DNA of 64,000 nucleotides from Frondihabitans sp. Leaf304 (GCF_001423105.1 NZ_LMNV01000002.1:1099815-1163814), one strand, 5' to 3'; shown: positions 34,473 to 43,862, counted from the stretch's first letter. Notes: generated by a model not told the origin, from the letters alone. Program-made: numbers and translations.

Positions 34473-34939
34473 GAGCGGCCTTTCTGCGAGGCCTCGTAGG
34501 CCTCGAGCTGACGGGGCCCGAACGCGTCCGGGATCACCTCGTCGATTGTCTTGAATCCCGAGACGGTGTCGAGCACCATTCCCTCGGCGGAGTGTTCGTA
34601 GAGCAGCTGGCGGCAGCGACCGCAGGGCATCAGCACGCCGCCGTTGCCGTCGACGCAGGCGAAGGCGACGAGGTGCCCGCCACCGCCCATGACGAGGTCG
34701 GAGACGAGCGAGCACTCGGCGCAGAGCGTCAGCCCGTACGAGGCGTTCTCGACGTTGCAGCCCGACACGATGCGGCCGGTGTCGGTGAGAGCGGCAGCCC
34801 CCACCGGGAACTTTGAGTACGGCACGTAGGCGCGCTCCATCGCGGCCCGGGCCGTCTCGCGCAGGAGGTTCCAGTCGACCCCGACCGGAGAACCGGATCG
34901 GAACGAAGGATCCGGCTGCGCAGCATCTGTCTCGGTCAT
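34469..34939 (-). CDS. cdd: Cytidine deaminase
   Basis: A 156-residue tetrameric-type cytidine deaminase. Zinc ligands C73, C106 and C109 and the proton shuttle E75 are in TLCAECS and MPCGRCRQ; the substrate motif FPVGAAALTDTGRIVSGCNVENASYG is conserved. About 20 extra residues at the N-terminus and a C-terminal extension go beyond the usual 130 residues. It overlaps both neighbours by 4 nt, in an importer-cdd-deoA chain, and turns cytidine into uridine for phosphorolysis by DeoA. Confidence 0.96.
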   Translation of the reverse strand: MTETDAAQPDPSFRSGSPVGVDWNLLRETARAAMERAYVPYSKFPVGAAALTDTGRIVSGCNVENASYGLTLCAECSLVSDLVMGGGGHLVAFACVDGNGGVLMPCGRCRQLLYEHSAEGMVLDTVSGFKTIDEVIPDAFGPRQLEAYEASQKGRS

Positions 34940-36225
34940 GACTTGATGTACGCCTTTCCTGAGGCCGCAGGCCCGCGTGACTGACCCACGAGGCCGGCGA
35001 CGGCCAGGATCGTGACGACGTACGGAAGCATCAGCATGAACTCGCTGGGCACGGGCGAGCCGACCGAGCTGAGCACGTTCTGCAGGTTGCTGGCGAATCC
35101 GAAGAGCAGGGCTGCGAGGGTCGCCCGGATCGGGTCCCAGCGGCCGAAGATGACCGCGGCGAGGGCGATGTAGCCGGCGCCCGCCGTCATCGACTTCTGG
35201 AATTCGCCCAGGTCGCCGAGCGTGAAGAACGCGCCGCCGAGGCCGGCGATGGCGCCCGCGAGAGTCACGTTCCAGAAACGGGTGGCGTTGACCCGGATGC
35301 CGACGGTGTCGGCTGCCTGCGGGTGTTCGCCGACGGCGCGGAGGCGAAGGCCCCAGCGGGTCTTGAAGAGGCCGAAGAAGACGCCCGCGACCGCGATGTA
35401 CATCAGGTAGACGATCACGTTCTGCTGGAAGAGCAGCGGCCCGATCAGCGGGATGGTGCTGAGCCCCGGGATGTCGAGCTTCGGGAATCGCAGACCCTGG
35501 TTGAGGTCGGGCGTGTTCGTGAGCACCTCCGAGTAGAGGAAGCTCGTGAGGCCCGTGACGAAGACGTTCAGCACGACGCCGACGATCACCTGGTCGACCA
35601 GGTAGCGGATGCTGAACACCGCGAGCACCATCGAGACGAGGGCACCGGCGATCATGGCGCTGATCAGACCGACCCAGAGCGAACCCGTGATGCTGGCGAC
35701 GACGGCCGAGACGAACGCACCGCCGAGCAGCTGGCCCTCGATGGCGACGTTGACGACGCCGACCCGCTCCGACACGACGCCACCGAGGGCGCCGAAGATC
35801 AGCGGGGTCGAGAGGCCCAGCGAGCCGACCAGGAGGCCCGGCACGAGAATCGACTGACCGGCGCCGGCCCAGGCGAGGAAAGCGACGAAGAACAGCACAC
35901 CGAAGACCGCGATGAGCCAGAGCGGCACCCGCTGGTACCGCGAGACGCGGAAGGCTGCGATCAGGGCGATGAGGGCCAGCGCGATCGTGACGACGATGCC
36001 CGCTCCGAACGACGGAAGCACCGCGTTGGGGAGCTTGACGAAGTCGGTCGACGTCGAGAGGCGGAACGTCGAGTCGCCGTCGCGGTGGCCGACGACGAAG
36101 AGCAGGAGCGCCACGACGACGAAGATGCCGAGCGCGATCGGGGCCTTCCAGGAGCGGGTACGGGCGACGGCCAGGCCGGGGGTATCTCCGGCGGGGATGG
36201 CGGTGTCGGGGGCGAGAGTGCTCAT
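34936..36225 (-). CDS. Nucleoside ABC importer, permease 2 (YufQ/NupQ-like)
   Basis: A 429-residue BPD_transp_2 family permease with about ten membrane helices. The family stretch FGALGGVVSERVGVVNVAIEGQLLGGAF and IAGALVSMVLAVFSIRYLVDQVIVGVVLN is characteristic of BMP-linked nucleoside importers. The N-terminal 60 residues contain extra membrane segments relative to short homologues. It overlaps the other permease and cdd by 4 nt each. Substrate assignment to nucleosides rests on family and on the adjacent cdd and deoA. Confidence 0.92.
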   Translation of the reverse strand: MSTLAPDTAIPAGDTPGLAVARTRSWKAPIALGIFVVVALLLFVVGHRDGDSTFRLSTSTDFVKLPNAVLPSFGAGIVVTIALALIALIAAFRVSRYQRVPLWLIAVFGVLFFVAFLAWAGAGQSILVPGLLVGSLGLSTPLIFGALGGVVSERVGVVNVAIEGQLLGGAFVSAVVASITGSLWVGLISAMIAGALVSMVLAVFSIRYLVDQVIVGVVLNVFVTGLTSFLYSEVLTNTPDLNQGLRFPKLDIPGLSTIPLIGPLLFQQNVIVYLMYIAVAGVFFGLFKTRWGLRLRAVGEHPQAADTVGIRVNATRFWNVTLAGAIAGLGGAFFTLGDLGEFQKSMTAGAGYIALAAVIFGRWDPIRATLAALLFGFASNLQNVLSSVGSPVPSEFMLMLPYVVTILAVAGLVGQSRGPAASGKAYIKS

Positions 36226-37535
36226 TTGGTCACCACGGCGGTCTTGGCGGACGAGGTCTTACGGGCGCGGGGCGGTGTGCCGGTGCCGGGCTGCCGGATC
36301 CTGAAGATCGTTCGCACCAGCGGAGGCGCAGCGACGAACAGCACGATCAGCGACTGGACGACGAGCACGATGTCGATCGGAACGCCGTTGGCCGCCTGCA
36401 TGGCGTAGCCACCGGCCTTGAGCGCACCGAACAGGATGCCCGCACCGAAGACGCCCCACGGGCGCGAGCGTCCGAGGAGGGCGACGGTGATCGCGTCGAA
36501 GCCGATGCCGGCGTCGATTCCCGACGAGAAACCGGTGGTCAGCGTGCCCAGTACCTGGGTGGCGCCGGCGATGCCGACGAGGGCGCCCGAGAGCACCATC
36601 GCGTAGATGTAGACGTTCTTGACGTTGATGCCCGAGGTGCGCGCCGCGTGCGGGTTCTCGCCGACCGCGCGGAAGCGGAAGCCGAGGCTCGAGCGGTTGA
36701 GCAACCAGGAGCAGAAGATCGTCGCGGCGATCACGAGGATGAAGCCGAGGTTGAGGTTGTAGTTCGGGCCGAGGATCTTCGGCAGGATCGCCGACGGCAG
36801 CGTCGCGGGCGACTGCGGGTTGGCCGAGCCGGGAATCTGGAGGAGGCCCGGGGTGCGCAGCATGAACGACAGCAGGTAGAGGGCGATGTAGTTGAGCATG
36901 ATCGTGAGGATCACCTCGTGGGCACCCGTGCGGGCCTTCAGGAACCCGACGATGAAGCCCCAGAACGCACCCCCGGCGATACCGGCGAGAATCGCCAGCG
37001 GCAGGTGGATGCCGATCGGCAGGTCGAACGAGAAGCCGACCCAGCCTGCCGCAGCGGCACCGGCGAGGATCTGCCCCTGGCCGCCGATGTTGAAGAGCCC
37101 GGCACGGAACGAGAGCGCCACGCCGAGACCGGCGACGATCAGCGGCATCGCGTAGTTCAGCGTCTCGGTGAACGGGCGGATACCTGCCGCGAACCCGTAG
37201 GCGCTGAAGTCGATGATCGACCCCTGGAAGATCGACACGTATGCGACCGAGATCGACTTCCAGGCGGCCGCGAAGAAGTCGCTCGGGCGGGCGAAGAGGT
37301 AGCCCGCCGTCTCTTGCACGTTGGGGTCGGTGGCGGCGATCAGGATCCCCGAGATCACCAGGGCGAGCACGACGGCCAGCACCGAGATCATCGCGTTCGA
37401 CGAGACGATGTCGCGAAGGATCCTGGCGGTGCGGTCGTCAGGCTCGTCGCGGTTCGGCGCCGGGTTTCCGGCAGCAGCGGGTGCGGCTTCGACCAGCCCG
37501 GTCTCCCCGGGCGGGGTGGGTGTCGTCTCGGTCAT
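36222..37535 (-). CDS. Nucleoside ABC importer, permease 1 (YufP/NupP-like)
   Basis: A 437-residue permease of the same family, with the typical TLNYAMPLIVAGLGVALSFRAGLFNIGGQGQILAGA segment (about residues 120-160) and GAHEVILTIMLNYIAL. About 50 residues of Pro/Glu-rich cytoplasmic leader precede the first helix. It starts within the last 4 nt of the ATPase gene and pairs with the following permease as the heterodimeric channel. Confidence 0.92.
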   Translation of the reverse strand: MTETTPTPPGETGLVEAAPAAAGNPAPNRDEPDDRTARILRDIVSSNAMISVLAVVLALVISGILIAATDPNVQETAGYLFARPSDFFAAAWKSISVAYVSIFQGSIIDFSAYGFAAGIRPFTETLNYAMPLIVAGLGVALSFRAGLFNIGGQGQILAGAAAAGWVGFSFDLPIGIHLPLAILAGIAGGAFWGFIVGFLKARTGAHEVILTIMLNYIALYLLSFMLRTPGLLQIPGSANPQSPATLPSAILPKILGPNYNLNLGFILVIAATIFCSWLLNRSSLGFRFRAVGENPHAARTSGINVKNVYIYAMVLSGALVGIAGATQVLGTLTTGFSSGIDAGIGFDAITVALLGRSRPWGVFGAGILFGALKAGGYAMQAANGVPIDIVLVVQSLIVLFVAAPPLVRTIFRIRQPGTGTPPRARKTSSAKTAVVTK

Positions 37536-39076
37536 GCGACCGGCTCCGTTTCGTGGGTCGTGGGCGGGACGAGCTCGGGCGGCGTCTCGCCGGCCATCAT
37601 GAGCCCGAGCACGTCGCGCGGGGTGTCGGCGGGGACGATGCCGATGATCGTGCCGCGGTACATGACGGCGATGCGGTCGGCGAGCGCGACGACCTCGTCG
37701 AGCTCGGTGGACACGACGATGACGGGCACGCCCGAGTCGCGGGTCTCGACGATGCGCTTGTGCACGAATTCGATCGAGCCGACGTCGATGCCTCGAGTCG
37801 GCTGGGCCGCCACGAACAGGCGCAGGTCGCGCGAGAGCTCGCGGGCGAGCACGACCTTCTGCTGGTTTCCGCCGGAGAGTCGGCCGACCGGGGTCGCGAT
37901 GCCCTGGCTGCGGATGTCGAACTCGCGCACCTTCTCGGTCGCGAACGCCGCGAGGTCGACCAGTTTGAGCCAGCCCCGTTTGACGAACGGACCGGAGTAG
38001 GTGCGGTCGAGCATGAGGTTCTCGGCGATCGTGAACTGACCGACGAGACCGTCTTCGGTGCGGTCCTCGGGCACGAAGCCGACACCGGCGTCGAGCACCT
38101 TGCGCACGCTCAGGCCCTGGATCTGCTTGCCGTCGAGAGTGACCGACCCCTCGACGCGCTCCTGGAGTCCGAGGAGGGCCTCCGTCAGCTCGGTCTGCCC
38201 GTTGCCCTGCACACCCGCGATGGCGAGCACCTCGCCGCGCTTGACCTCGAACGAGACACCGTCGACGACGACCTGGCCGATCGCGTCGATCACCCGGAGG
38301 TCGTCGACCACGAGCGCTGTGTCGCCGATCTGCGGCGGGTTCTTCTGCACGGTCAGCTCGACCGACCGACCGACCATCAGCGAGGCCAGCTCCGCGTTCG
38401 ACGCGGTGGGCGAGGCTTCGCCGACGACCTTGCCGAGGCGGATGACGGTGATGCGGTCGGCGACCTCGCGCACCTCGCGCAGCTTGTGCGTGATGAACAC
38501 GATGCCGGTGCCCGCGTCGCGGAGCTGCCGCATGATGACCATCAGCTCATCGGTCTCTTGCGGGGTGAGCACGGCGGTGGGCTCGTCGAACACGAGCACC
38601 TTGGCGTCGCGCGAGAGCGCCTTGATGATCTCGACGCGCTGCTGCACGCCGACGGGCAGTTCTTCGACCAGGGCGTCGGGGTCGATGTCGAAGCCGAAGC
38701 GCCGTGAGATCTCGCGCACCTTCGCGCGGGCGCCCGGCAGGTCGAGGCGGCCGCCGAAGGTGGTCTCCTCGTGGCCGAGCATGACGTTCTCGGCAACGGT
38801 GAAGACGGGCACGAGCATGAAGTGCTGGTGCACCATGCCGATGCCGGCCGCCATGGCGTCGCCGGGGCCGTCGAAGTGCTGGACGACGTCGTCGAGCAGG
38901 ATGTCGCCCTCTTCGGCCTGGTAGAGGCCGTAGAGCACGTTCATGAGGGTGGATTTACCGGCGCCATTCTCACCGAGAAGAGCGTGGATCTCACCCGCCT
39001 CGACAGTGAGGCTGATGTGATCGTTCGCGGTGAGGGCGCCGAAGCGCTTGGTGATGCCCTGGAGTTCGAGCTTCAT
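37532..39076 (-). CDS. Nucleoside ABC importer, duplicated ATP-binding protein (YufO/NupO-like)
   Basis: A 514-residue protein with two ABC domains in one chain. Domain 1 has Walker A GENGAGKST (residues 35-43) and DEPTAVLTPQE; domain 2 has a degenerate Walker A, GVQGNGQTEL, an intact LSGGNQQKV signature and PTRGIDVGS. This is the usual layout for sugar/nucleoside importers of the RbsA/YufO class. It lies 86 bp downstream of the lipoprotein gene, with a strong hairpin between, which probably lowers its expression relative to the binding protein. Confidence 0.95.
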   Translation of the reverse strand: MKLELQGITKRFGALTANDHISLTVEAGEIHALLGENGAGKSTLMNVLYGLYQAEEGDILLDDVVQHFDGPGDAMAAGIGMVHQHFMLVPVFTVAENVMLGHEETTFGGRLDLPGARAKVREISRRFGFDIDPDALVEELPVGVQQRVEIIKALSRDAKVLVFDEPTAVLTPQETDELMVIMRQLRDAGTGIVFITHKLREVREVADRITVIRLGKVVGEASPTASNAELASLMVGRSVELTVQKNPPQIGDTALVVDDLRVIDAIGQVVVDGVSFEVKRGEVLAIAGVQGNGQTELTEALLGLQERVEGSVTLDGKQIQGLSVRKVLDAGVGFVPEDRTEDGLVGQFTIAENLMLDRTYSGPFVKRGWLKLVDLAAFATEKVREFDIRSQGIATPVGRLSGGNQQKVVLARELSRDLRLFVAAQPTRGIDVGSIEFVHKRIVETRDSGVPVIVVSTELDEVVALADRIAVMYRGTIIGIVPADTPRDVLGLMMAGETPPELVPPTTHETEPVA

Positions 39077-39117
39077 GGTGGTTCTCCCTGGATCGGGGGC
39101 AGGGGGCGGAGCAGAGC

Positions 39118-39155
39118 GGAGGGCCCGAAGTGACGATAGTCGCTCCGGGCCCTCC
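39118..39155 (-). terminator. Intercistronic hairpin after the binding-protein gene
   Basis: GGAGGGCCCG at 39118-39127 pairs with CGGGCCCTCC at 39146-39155 (10 bp, 18-nt loop with partial inner pairing). It starts 7 nt after the lipoprotein stop and has no U-run. It probably acts as a partial terminator or mRNA stabiliser. Confidence 0.6.
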
Positions 39156-39162
39156 TGAGGTG

Positions 39163-40245
39163 CTACTTCTCGGTGGCCTTCGACTCGACGGGGATCGAAC
39201 CGTCGATGATGCCGGCCTTGATCTTGTCGAGCTCGCCCTGCAGGGTCGAGGGGACCTTGTCTGCGTAGTCGTGGAACGGCGCCAGTCCGACACCGTCGTT
39301 CGCGAGGGTTCCGACGTAGGCCTTGTTCGAGAACTTGCCCTCCGCGGCCGCGGTGACGACGTCGTTGGTGGCGGGCTTGATGCCCTTCTCCACGCTGGTG
39401 AGGAACAGCGACTTGTTGGCGGGGTCGGTCTCGTAGGTGTCGGAGTCGACACCGATCAGAACGGTGCCGTTGTCAGCGTCTTTCACGGCCTGTGCGGCGC
39501 TCTGGTAGATCGGGCCACCGACGGGCATGATGACGTCGGCGTCCTGGTCGAGGAGGTTCTGAGCGGCCTGCTTGGCGGAGGTTCCGGCCTCGAAGCCACC
39601 GGTGAAGACGCCCTTCTGGCTGTCGACGTTCCAGCCGACGACCTTGACGTTCTTGTTCTTCTGCTCGTTGTAGTACTTCACACCGTCGGCGAAGCCGTCC
39701 ATGAAGATGGTGACGGTCGGGATCTGGAGACCGCCCATGGTGCCGACGACGCCGCTCTTCGAGTAGGCAGCAGCCGCGTAGCCACCGAGGAACGCGGCCT
39801 CGGAGGTGTTGAACGTGATCGCCTGCACGTTCTTGCCCGTGTTCGACGAGTCGTCGATGGTGGCGAAGTCGACGTTCGGGTTCGCCGCAGCGGCCGTCTT
39901 CGTCGCGTCGGCGAGAAGGAATCCGACGGTGATGATCAGGTTGCACTTCGAGTTGACGAGGCTCGTGATGTTCGAGTTGAACACGGTCTCGTCGGCCGAC
40001 TCGACGTGCTTCTCCTGGGAGCCGAGCGTCGTCGCCGCCTCCTGGAGCCCCTCGAGGCCGAGCTGGTTGAACGACTTGTCGTTGAACCCGCCCGAGTCGG
40101 AGACCATGCACGGCAGGTAGCTCGACTTCGCGCCACTGCTGGCAGTTCCGGTTGCTTCGGGTGCGGAGCCGCAGCCGGCGAGGATCGCCGTCGAGCCCAC
40201 GATGGCGAGGCCGGTGAGTACGGCCTTCCGCGCTGAGATTGTCAA
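39163..40245 (-). CDS. BMP-family substrate-binding lipoprotein, nucleoside importer
   Basis: A 360-residue binding protein of the BmpA/PnrA family. A signal peptide ends in the lipobox LAGC (lipid-anchored C25), followed by an SGA-rich spacer and the mature domain (SDSGGFNDKSFNQLGLEGL, ITVGFLLADATKTAA, VVGTMGGLQIPTVTIFMDGFADG, VIMPVGGPIYQSA). It should capture nucleosides outside the membrane. I chose the TTG at 40245, since GGGAGG lies 5 nt upstream; the longer frame to 40287 has no such site. It is the first gene of the importer-cdd-deoA operon. Confidence 0.92.
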   Translation of the reverse strand: MTISARKAVLTGLAIVGSTAILAGCGSAPEATGTASSGAKSSYLPCMVSDSGGFNDKSFNQLGLEGLQEAATTLGSQEKHVESADETVFNSNITSLVNSKCNLIITVGFLLADATKTAAAANPNVDFATIDDSSNTGKNVQAITFNTSEAAFLGGYAAAAYSKSGVVGTMGGLQIPTVTIFMDGFADGVKYYNEQKNKNVKVVGWNVDSQKGVFTGGFEAGTSAKQAAQNLLDQDADVIMPVGGPIYQSAAQAVKDADNGTVLIGVDSDTYETDPANKSLFLTSVEKGIKPATNDVVTAAAEGKFSNKAYVGTLANDGVGLAPFHDYADKVPSTLQGELDKIKAGIIDGSIPVESKATEK

Positions 40246-40452
40246 AGTGTCCTCCCAGACAGTCATTCTCAAGAATCGGCCCAGCATCGGGTGCTGAGCA
40301 CTATGTCTGGCAGGTTACCTAAAGTGACGCGGTGTATTGACCACGGTCGACCCGGTTGACTCAAGCGTTACCGACTCGCGACCAACGCGAAACAGCGCCG
40401 ATATCTGCGATGTGCTAGCGATGCCCGATGCCGCTCGCGTCGGCCGGGCACC

Positions 40453-41562
40453 TCAGAGGACGTCGTTGCGCCCCGAGAGCTTGAGCGCGTCGACGACGCT
40501 CTTCACCCGCTGCGCGTTGGCGCTCGTCGTAACGAGCAGGGCGTCCGGGGTGTCGACCACGACGATGTCGGTGACGCCGATCAGCGAGATGAGACGGTCG
40601 CCCTGGCTGACGACGATGCCCGACGACGAGTCGGCGAGCACGCGCGCGTTCTCGCCAAGGATCGCGAGATCGGAGGCGCGCCCCTTCGAGTGCAGCTTGG
40701 CGATCGAGGCGAAGTCGCCCACGTCGTCCCAGTCGAAGTCGCCCGGGATCACCGCGAGGCGCCCCTGCGCGGCAGCGGGCTCGGCGACCGTGTAGTCGAT
40801 GGCGATCTTCTCGAGGTTCGGCCAGATCTGGTCGACGACGGCGCCCCTCGCCGGGGTGTCCCAGGCGTCGGCCAGTTCGAGCAGCCCGGCGAGCAGCTCC
40901 GGGCGCGTCTCGCCGAGCTGTTCGAGGAGGCGGTCGGCGCGCGAGATGAACATGCCGCCGTTCCAGAGGTAGTTGCCGTCGGCGAGGTAGGCCTCGGCGG
41001 TCTCGAACTCGGGCTTCTCGACGAACGAGGTGACGGCGGCGGCGTGCGGCGCCCCCTCGATCTCGAGGGGTTCGCCCCGGTGGATGTACCCGAATCCGAC
41101 TGCGGGCTCGGTGGGCGTGATTCCGATGGTCGCGATGTAGCCCGCGTCGGCGGCCGCGATGGCCTCCTTCACGGCGCGGACGAAACCGCGCTGGTCGGCG
41201 ATGACGTGGTCGGCCGCGAACGAGCCGATGATCACATCGGGCTCGCGCTTCACCAGAATGGCGGCGGCGAGACCGATCGCCGCGGTCGAGTCTTTGGGCT
41301 CCGACTCGAGCACCACGTTGTGGTCGTGGAGGTCGGGCAGCTGCGCCTCGACGGCGGCCCGGTGCGAACGACCGGTGACCACCATGATCCGCTGAGCGCC
41401 GTTGAGCGGCGCCAAGCGATCCCACGTGCCCCGGAGCAGCGTCGATCCGCTGCCGGTGAGGTCGTGCAAGAACTTGGGGGCGTCGGCCCGGCTGAGCGGC
41501 CAGAGGCGCGAGCCGATCCCGCCGGCCGGGATGATGCTGTAGAAGCGGTCGAGTGCTGTCAT
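40453..41562 (-). CDS. manC: Mannose-1-phosphate guanylyltransferase
   Basis: A 369-residue nucleotidyltransferase with the GDP-mannose pyrophosphorylase start FYSIIPAGGIGSRLWPLSRADAPKF, FVEKPEFETA and WNGGMFISRA. It makes GDP-mannose from mannose-1-phosphate and GTP for glycans and mannolipids. The C-terminal isomerase domain of bifunctional ManC/AlgA enzymes is absent. TAGGGT lies 6 nt before the ATG at 41562, so I chose this over the GTG two codons upstream. It is divergent from a mannosyltransferase-like gene. Confidence 0.93.
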   Translation of the reverse strand: MTALDRFYSIIPAGGIGSRLWPLSRADAPKFLHDLTGSGSTLLRGTWDRLAPLNGAQRIMVVTGRSHRAAVEAQLPDLHDHNVVLESEPKDSTAAIGLAAAILVKREPDVIIGSFAADHVIADQRGFVRAVKEAIAAADAGYIATIGITPTEPAVGFGYIHRGEPLEIEGAPHAAAVTSFVEKPEFETAEAYLADGNYLWNGGMFISRADRLLEQLGETRPELLAGLLELADAWDTPARGAVVDQIWPNLEKIAIDYTVAEPAAAQGRLAVIPGDFDWDDVGDFASIAKLHSKGRASDLAILGENARVLADSSSGIVVSQGDRLISLIGVTDIVVVDTPDALLVTTSANAQRVKSVVDALKLSGRNDVL

Positions 41563-41568
41563 GGCCAC

Positions 41569-41574
41569 ACCCTA
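41569..41574 (-). promoter_or_regulatory. -10 box TAGGGT of manC, leaderless start
   Basis: TAGGGT on the minus strand is followed by 6 nt and the ATG at 41562. Confidence 0.55.
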
Positions 41575-41674
41575 TCGGCGAGCCGCCGAGGATCCGCGAG
41601 AAGCCCCCTGACCCGGCCCCTCTCGCGCTACCCGCCGTTCACAGCACCGCCACTCCCCCGTCACGCCGGGCTTC

Positions 41675-41680
41675 TAGCCT
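41675..41680 (+). promoter_or_regulatory. -10 box TAGCCT of the GT4 gene
   Basis: TAGCCT gives a leader of about 20 nt that includes a GAGGGGA ribosome site at 41694-41700, 5 nt before the TTG at 41706. Confidence 0.4.
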
Positions 41681-41705
41681 CCAAGCAGCAACCGAGGGGA
41701 ACAGA

Positions 41706-42878
41706 TTGCGCGTAGCCATCGTCACCGAGAGCTTCCTGCCGACCTTGAACGGGGTCACCACGAGCGTGTGCCGGGTGCTGGAGCACCTGCGTGACCGCGG
41801 CCACGAAGCGATGGTGATCGCCCCGGCCGGGCGTGGGCCCGATCGCTTCGCCGGTTTTCCCGTCCACCGTATGCCGGCGGTGGGCTACCGCCAGTTTCCG
41901 GTCGGCATCCCCGGCCCCCAGCTGAGCGCCCTCCTCGCCGGCTTCGACCCCGACGTCGTGCACGCCGCGTCGCCCCTCGTGCTCGGCGCCCAGGCGATCA
42001 CCGCGGCGGCCCGCCTCGGTGTGCCGAGCGTGGCCATCTTCCAGACCGATATGGCCAAGTACGCCGGCCGCAACGGCTTCGGCGCCGCCGGAACCGCTCT
42101 CGTCTGGAAGCTGATCCGCCGCGTGCACCAGGGGGCGACCCTCACGCTCGTGCCGTCGCAGGCGTCCCGCCGCGACCTCGAGCGGATCGGCGTCGAATCG
42201 CTCGCCACGTGGGGGCGAGGGGTCGACTCGGCCCTCTACCACCCGAACCGGCGTCTCGAGGCGAGCACTCGGATCCTGCGCTCGTCGTTCGGCGGCGACG
42301 ACCGGGTCGTCGTCGGCTACGTGGGGCGCCTGGCACCCGAGAAGGAGCTCGAGCGGCTGACGGCGCTGCGCAGGATCCGAGACATCCGACTGGTCGTCGT
42401 CGGCGACGGTCCGAGCCGGGGTGCCCTCGCTCGCAAGCTCGCGCCGCTCGACCCGGTGTTCACGGGCGCCCTCCGCGGGGAGGAGCTCGCTACGGCGTAC
42501 GCGGCGTTCGACGTCTTCGTGCACACGGGCACGACCGAGACCTTCGGCCAGACGTTGCAGGAGGCACACGCCTCGGGTCTGCCGGTCGTCGCACCGGCCG
42601 CCGGAGGGCCGCTCGACCTGGTGCGCCACGGCATCGACGGCTACCTCTTCGACCCGCGGCACGAGCACTCGCTCCGCCGCGCCGTGCTGTCTCTCGTCGA
42701 GTCGCCCGAGCAGCGGGCCCGACTCGGCGAGGCCGGCCGTCGCGCCGTCGTTGCGCGCACCTGGACGGCCCTCGGCGACGAGCTCATCGAGCACTACGAG
42801 ACGGCACGCTCGACCTTCGCCACCGGTGTCGGGAGGCCGGCCGCCCGGCGTCCCAGCATTCTCTCGGTATCGAGATAA
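41706..42878 (+). CDS. GT4 glycosyltransferase, probable GDP-mannose-dependent alpha-mannosyltransferase
   Basis: A 390-residue GT-B enzyme. RVAIVTESFLPTLNGVTTSVCRVLEHLRDRGHEAMVIAP is typical of the MgtA/PimB-like alpha-mannosyltransferases, and the donor half has GYVGRLAPEKEL and the EX7E motif ETFGQTLQE. It probably mannosylates a glycolipid or lipoglycan. I chose the TTG at 41706 because of the GAGGGGA site; the in-frame extension back to 41553 overlaps manC. Its divergent neighbour makes GDP-mannose, which fits the donor assignment. Confidence 0.85.
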   Translation: MRVAIVTESFLPTLNGVTTSVCRVLEHLRDRGHEAMVIAPAGRGPDRFAGFPVHRMPAVGYRQFPVGIPGPQLSALLAGFDPDVVHAASPLVLGAQAITAAARLGVPSVAIFQTDMAKYAGRNGFGAAGTALVWKLIRRVHQGATLTLVPSQASRRDLERIGVESLATWGRGVDSALYHPNRRLEASTRILRSSFGGDDRVVVGYVGRLAPEKELERLTALRRIRDIRLVVVGDGPSRGALARKLAPLDPVFTGALRGEELATAYAAFDVFVHTGTTETFGQTLQEAHASGLPVVAPAAGGPLDLVRHGIDGYLFDPRHEHSLRRAVLSLVESPEQRARLGEAGRRAVVARTWTALGDELIEHYETARSTFATGVGRPAARRPSILSVSR

Positions 42879-42916
42879 GTCGGAGGGCCCCGTCCGGGCC
42901 ACTCTCGGCTGATGCC

Positions 42917-42933
42917 TAGGATGGAATAGTTTT
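42917..42933 (+). promoter_or_regulatory. Candidate sdh promoter -10 boxes
   Basis: TAGGAT (42917-42922) and TAGTTT (42928-42933) both fit a -10 box upstream of sdhC, giving leaders of about 35-50 nt. I cannot tell which is used. Confidence 0.35.
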
Positions 42934-42970
42934 TCTTACGGACACACCCCGACCAGTTGGAGGGTTGCTC

Positions 42971-43405
42971 ATGGCCGAGCAGACAGGGGTCCTTACCGGA
43001 TCCCCCGCACCGAAGATCCCCGCACCCCGACCTGGTCGGGTGCAGGGAACGCTCTACCGCGGTCGTGAAGGCATGTGGTCGTGGGTGCTCCACCGAATCA
43101 CCGGTGTGTCGATCTACTTCTTCCTCCTGGTTCACATTCTCGACACCGCTCTCGTACGGGTCAGCCCCGCGGCCTACAACGCCGTGATCGGCACCTACAA
43201 GACGCCCATCATGGGGCTCGGCGAGACGGCTCTCGTCGCCGCGATCGGCTTCCACGCCCTCAACGGGCTGCGCATCATCCTCATCGACTTCTGGGGCAAC
43301 GGCACGAAGCACCAGAAGTTGATGTTCTGGATCGTGATCGCGCTGTGGATCATCCTCCTCATCGGCTTCGTCCCCCGCCAGCTGATGAACGTCTTCTCGG
43401 AGTGA
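42971..43405 (+). CDS. sdhC: Succinate dehydrogenase cytochrome b556 subunit
   Basis: A 144-residue membrane anchor with three helices (about 40-60, 83-107, 118-136). LHRITGVS and the heme-ligand region GFHALNGLR (H95) are the SdhC signatures. It anchors SdhAB and helps bind heme b and quinone. The ATG at 42971 has TTGGAGG 7 nt upstream; a TTG two codons earlier is less likely. It heads the sdhCDAB operon. Confidence 0.95.
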   Translation: MAEQTGVLTGSPAPKIPAPRPGRVQGTLYRGREGMWSWVLHRITGVSIYFFLLVHILDTALVRVSPAAYNAVIGTYKTPIMGLGETALVAAIGFHALNGLRIILIDFWGNGTKHQKLMFWIVIALWIILLIGFVPRQLMNVFSE

Positions 43406-43412
43406 TGCACTG

Positions 43413-43862
43413 ATGACCACCGAGACCATCGAAGCTCCCCGCTCGGCGCGGGTGTCGAAGCGCAGCACCAACTTCGAGAAGTGGGGCTGGCTGTACATGC
43501 GCGGCAGCGGCGTGCTGCTCGTCGTGCTGATCTTCGCCCACCTCTTCACCAACCTGATCGCAGGCGAGGGCGGCGTCAAGGCCATCGACTTCGGCTTCGT
43601 CGCCGGCAAGTGGGCCAACCCGTTCTGGAAGGTCTGGGACACCCTCCTGCTGTGGCTCGCCCTGATCCACGGCTCGAACGGCATGCGCACGATCGTGAAC
43701 GACTACGTGGGCAACCAGCGCCTCCGCAAGATCATCGTGTTGGCCCTGCTCATCTCCAGCGTCGTCCTGCTCGTCCTCGGCACGCTCGTCGTGTGGACCT
43801 TCAGCCCCTGCCCCGCCGGCGCACTTCCGAGCGACCTCCCGTCGTTCTGCCCGGCCCAGTAA
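43413..43862 (+). CDS. sdhD: Succinate dehydrogenase membrane anchor subunit
   Basis: A 149-residue three-helix anchor (about 31-51, 72-90, 104-125), with HLFTNLI in helix 1 and ALIHGSNGMRTIVNDY in helix 2, which fits the second heme ligand. It starts 7 bp after sdhC and ends 21 bp before sdhA. The extra C-terminal segment with two cysteines (SPCPAGALPSDLPSFC) faces outside or the membrane edge and is unassigned. Confidence 0.93.
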   Translation: MTTETIEAPRSARVSKRSTNFEKWGWLYMRGSGVLLVVLIFAHLFTNLIAGEGGVKAIDFGFVAGKWANPFWKVWDTLLLWLALIHGSNGMRTIVNDYVGNQRLRKIIVLALLISSVVLLVLGTLVVWTFSPCPAGALPSDLPSFCPAQ

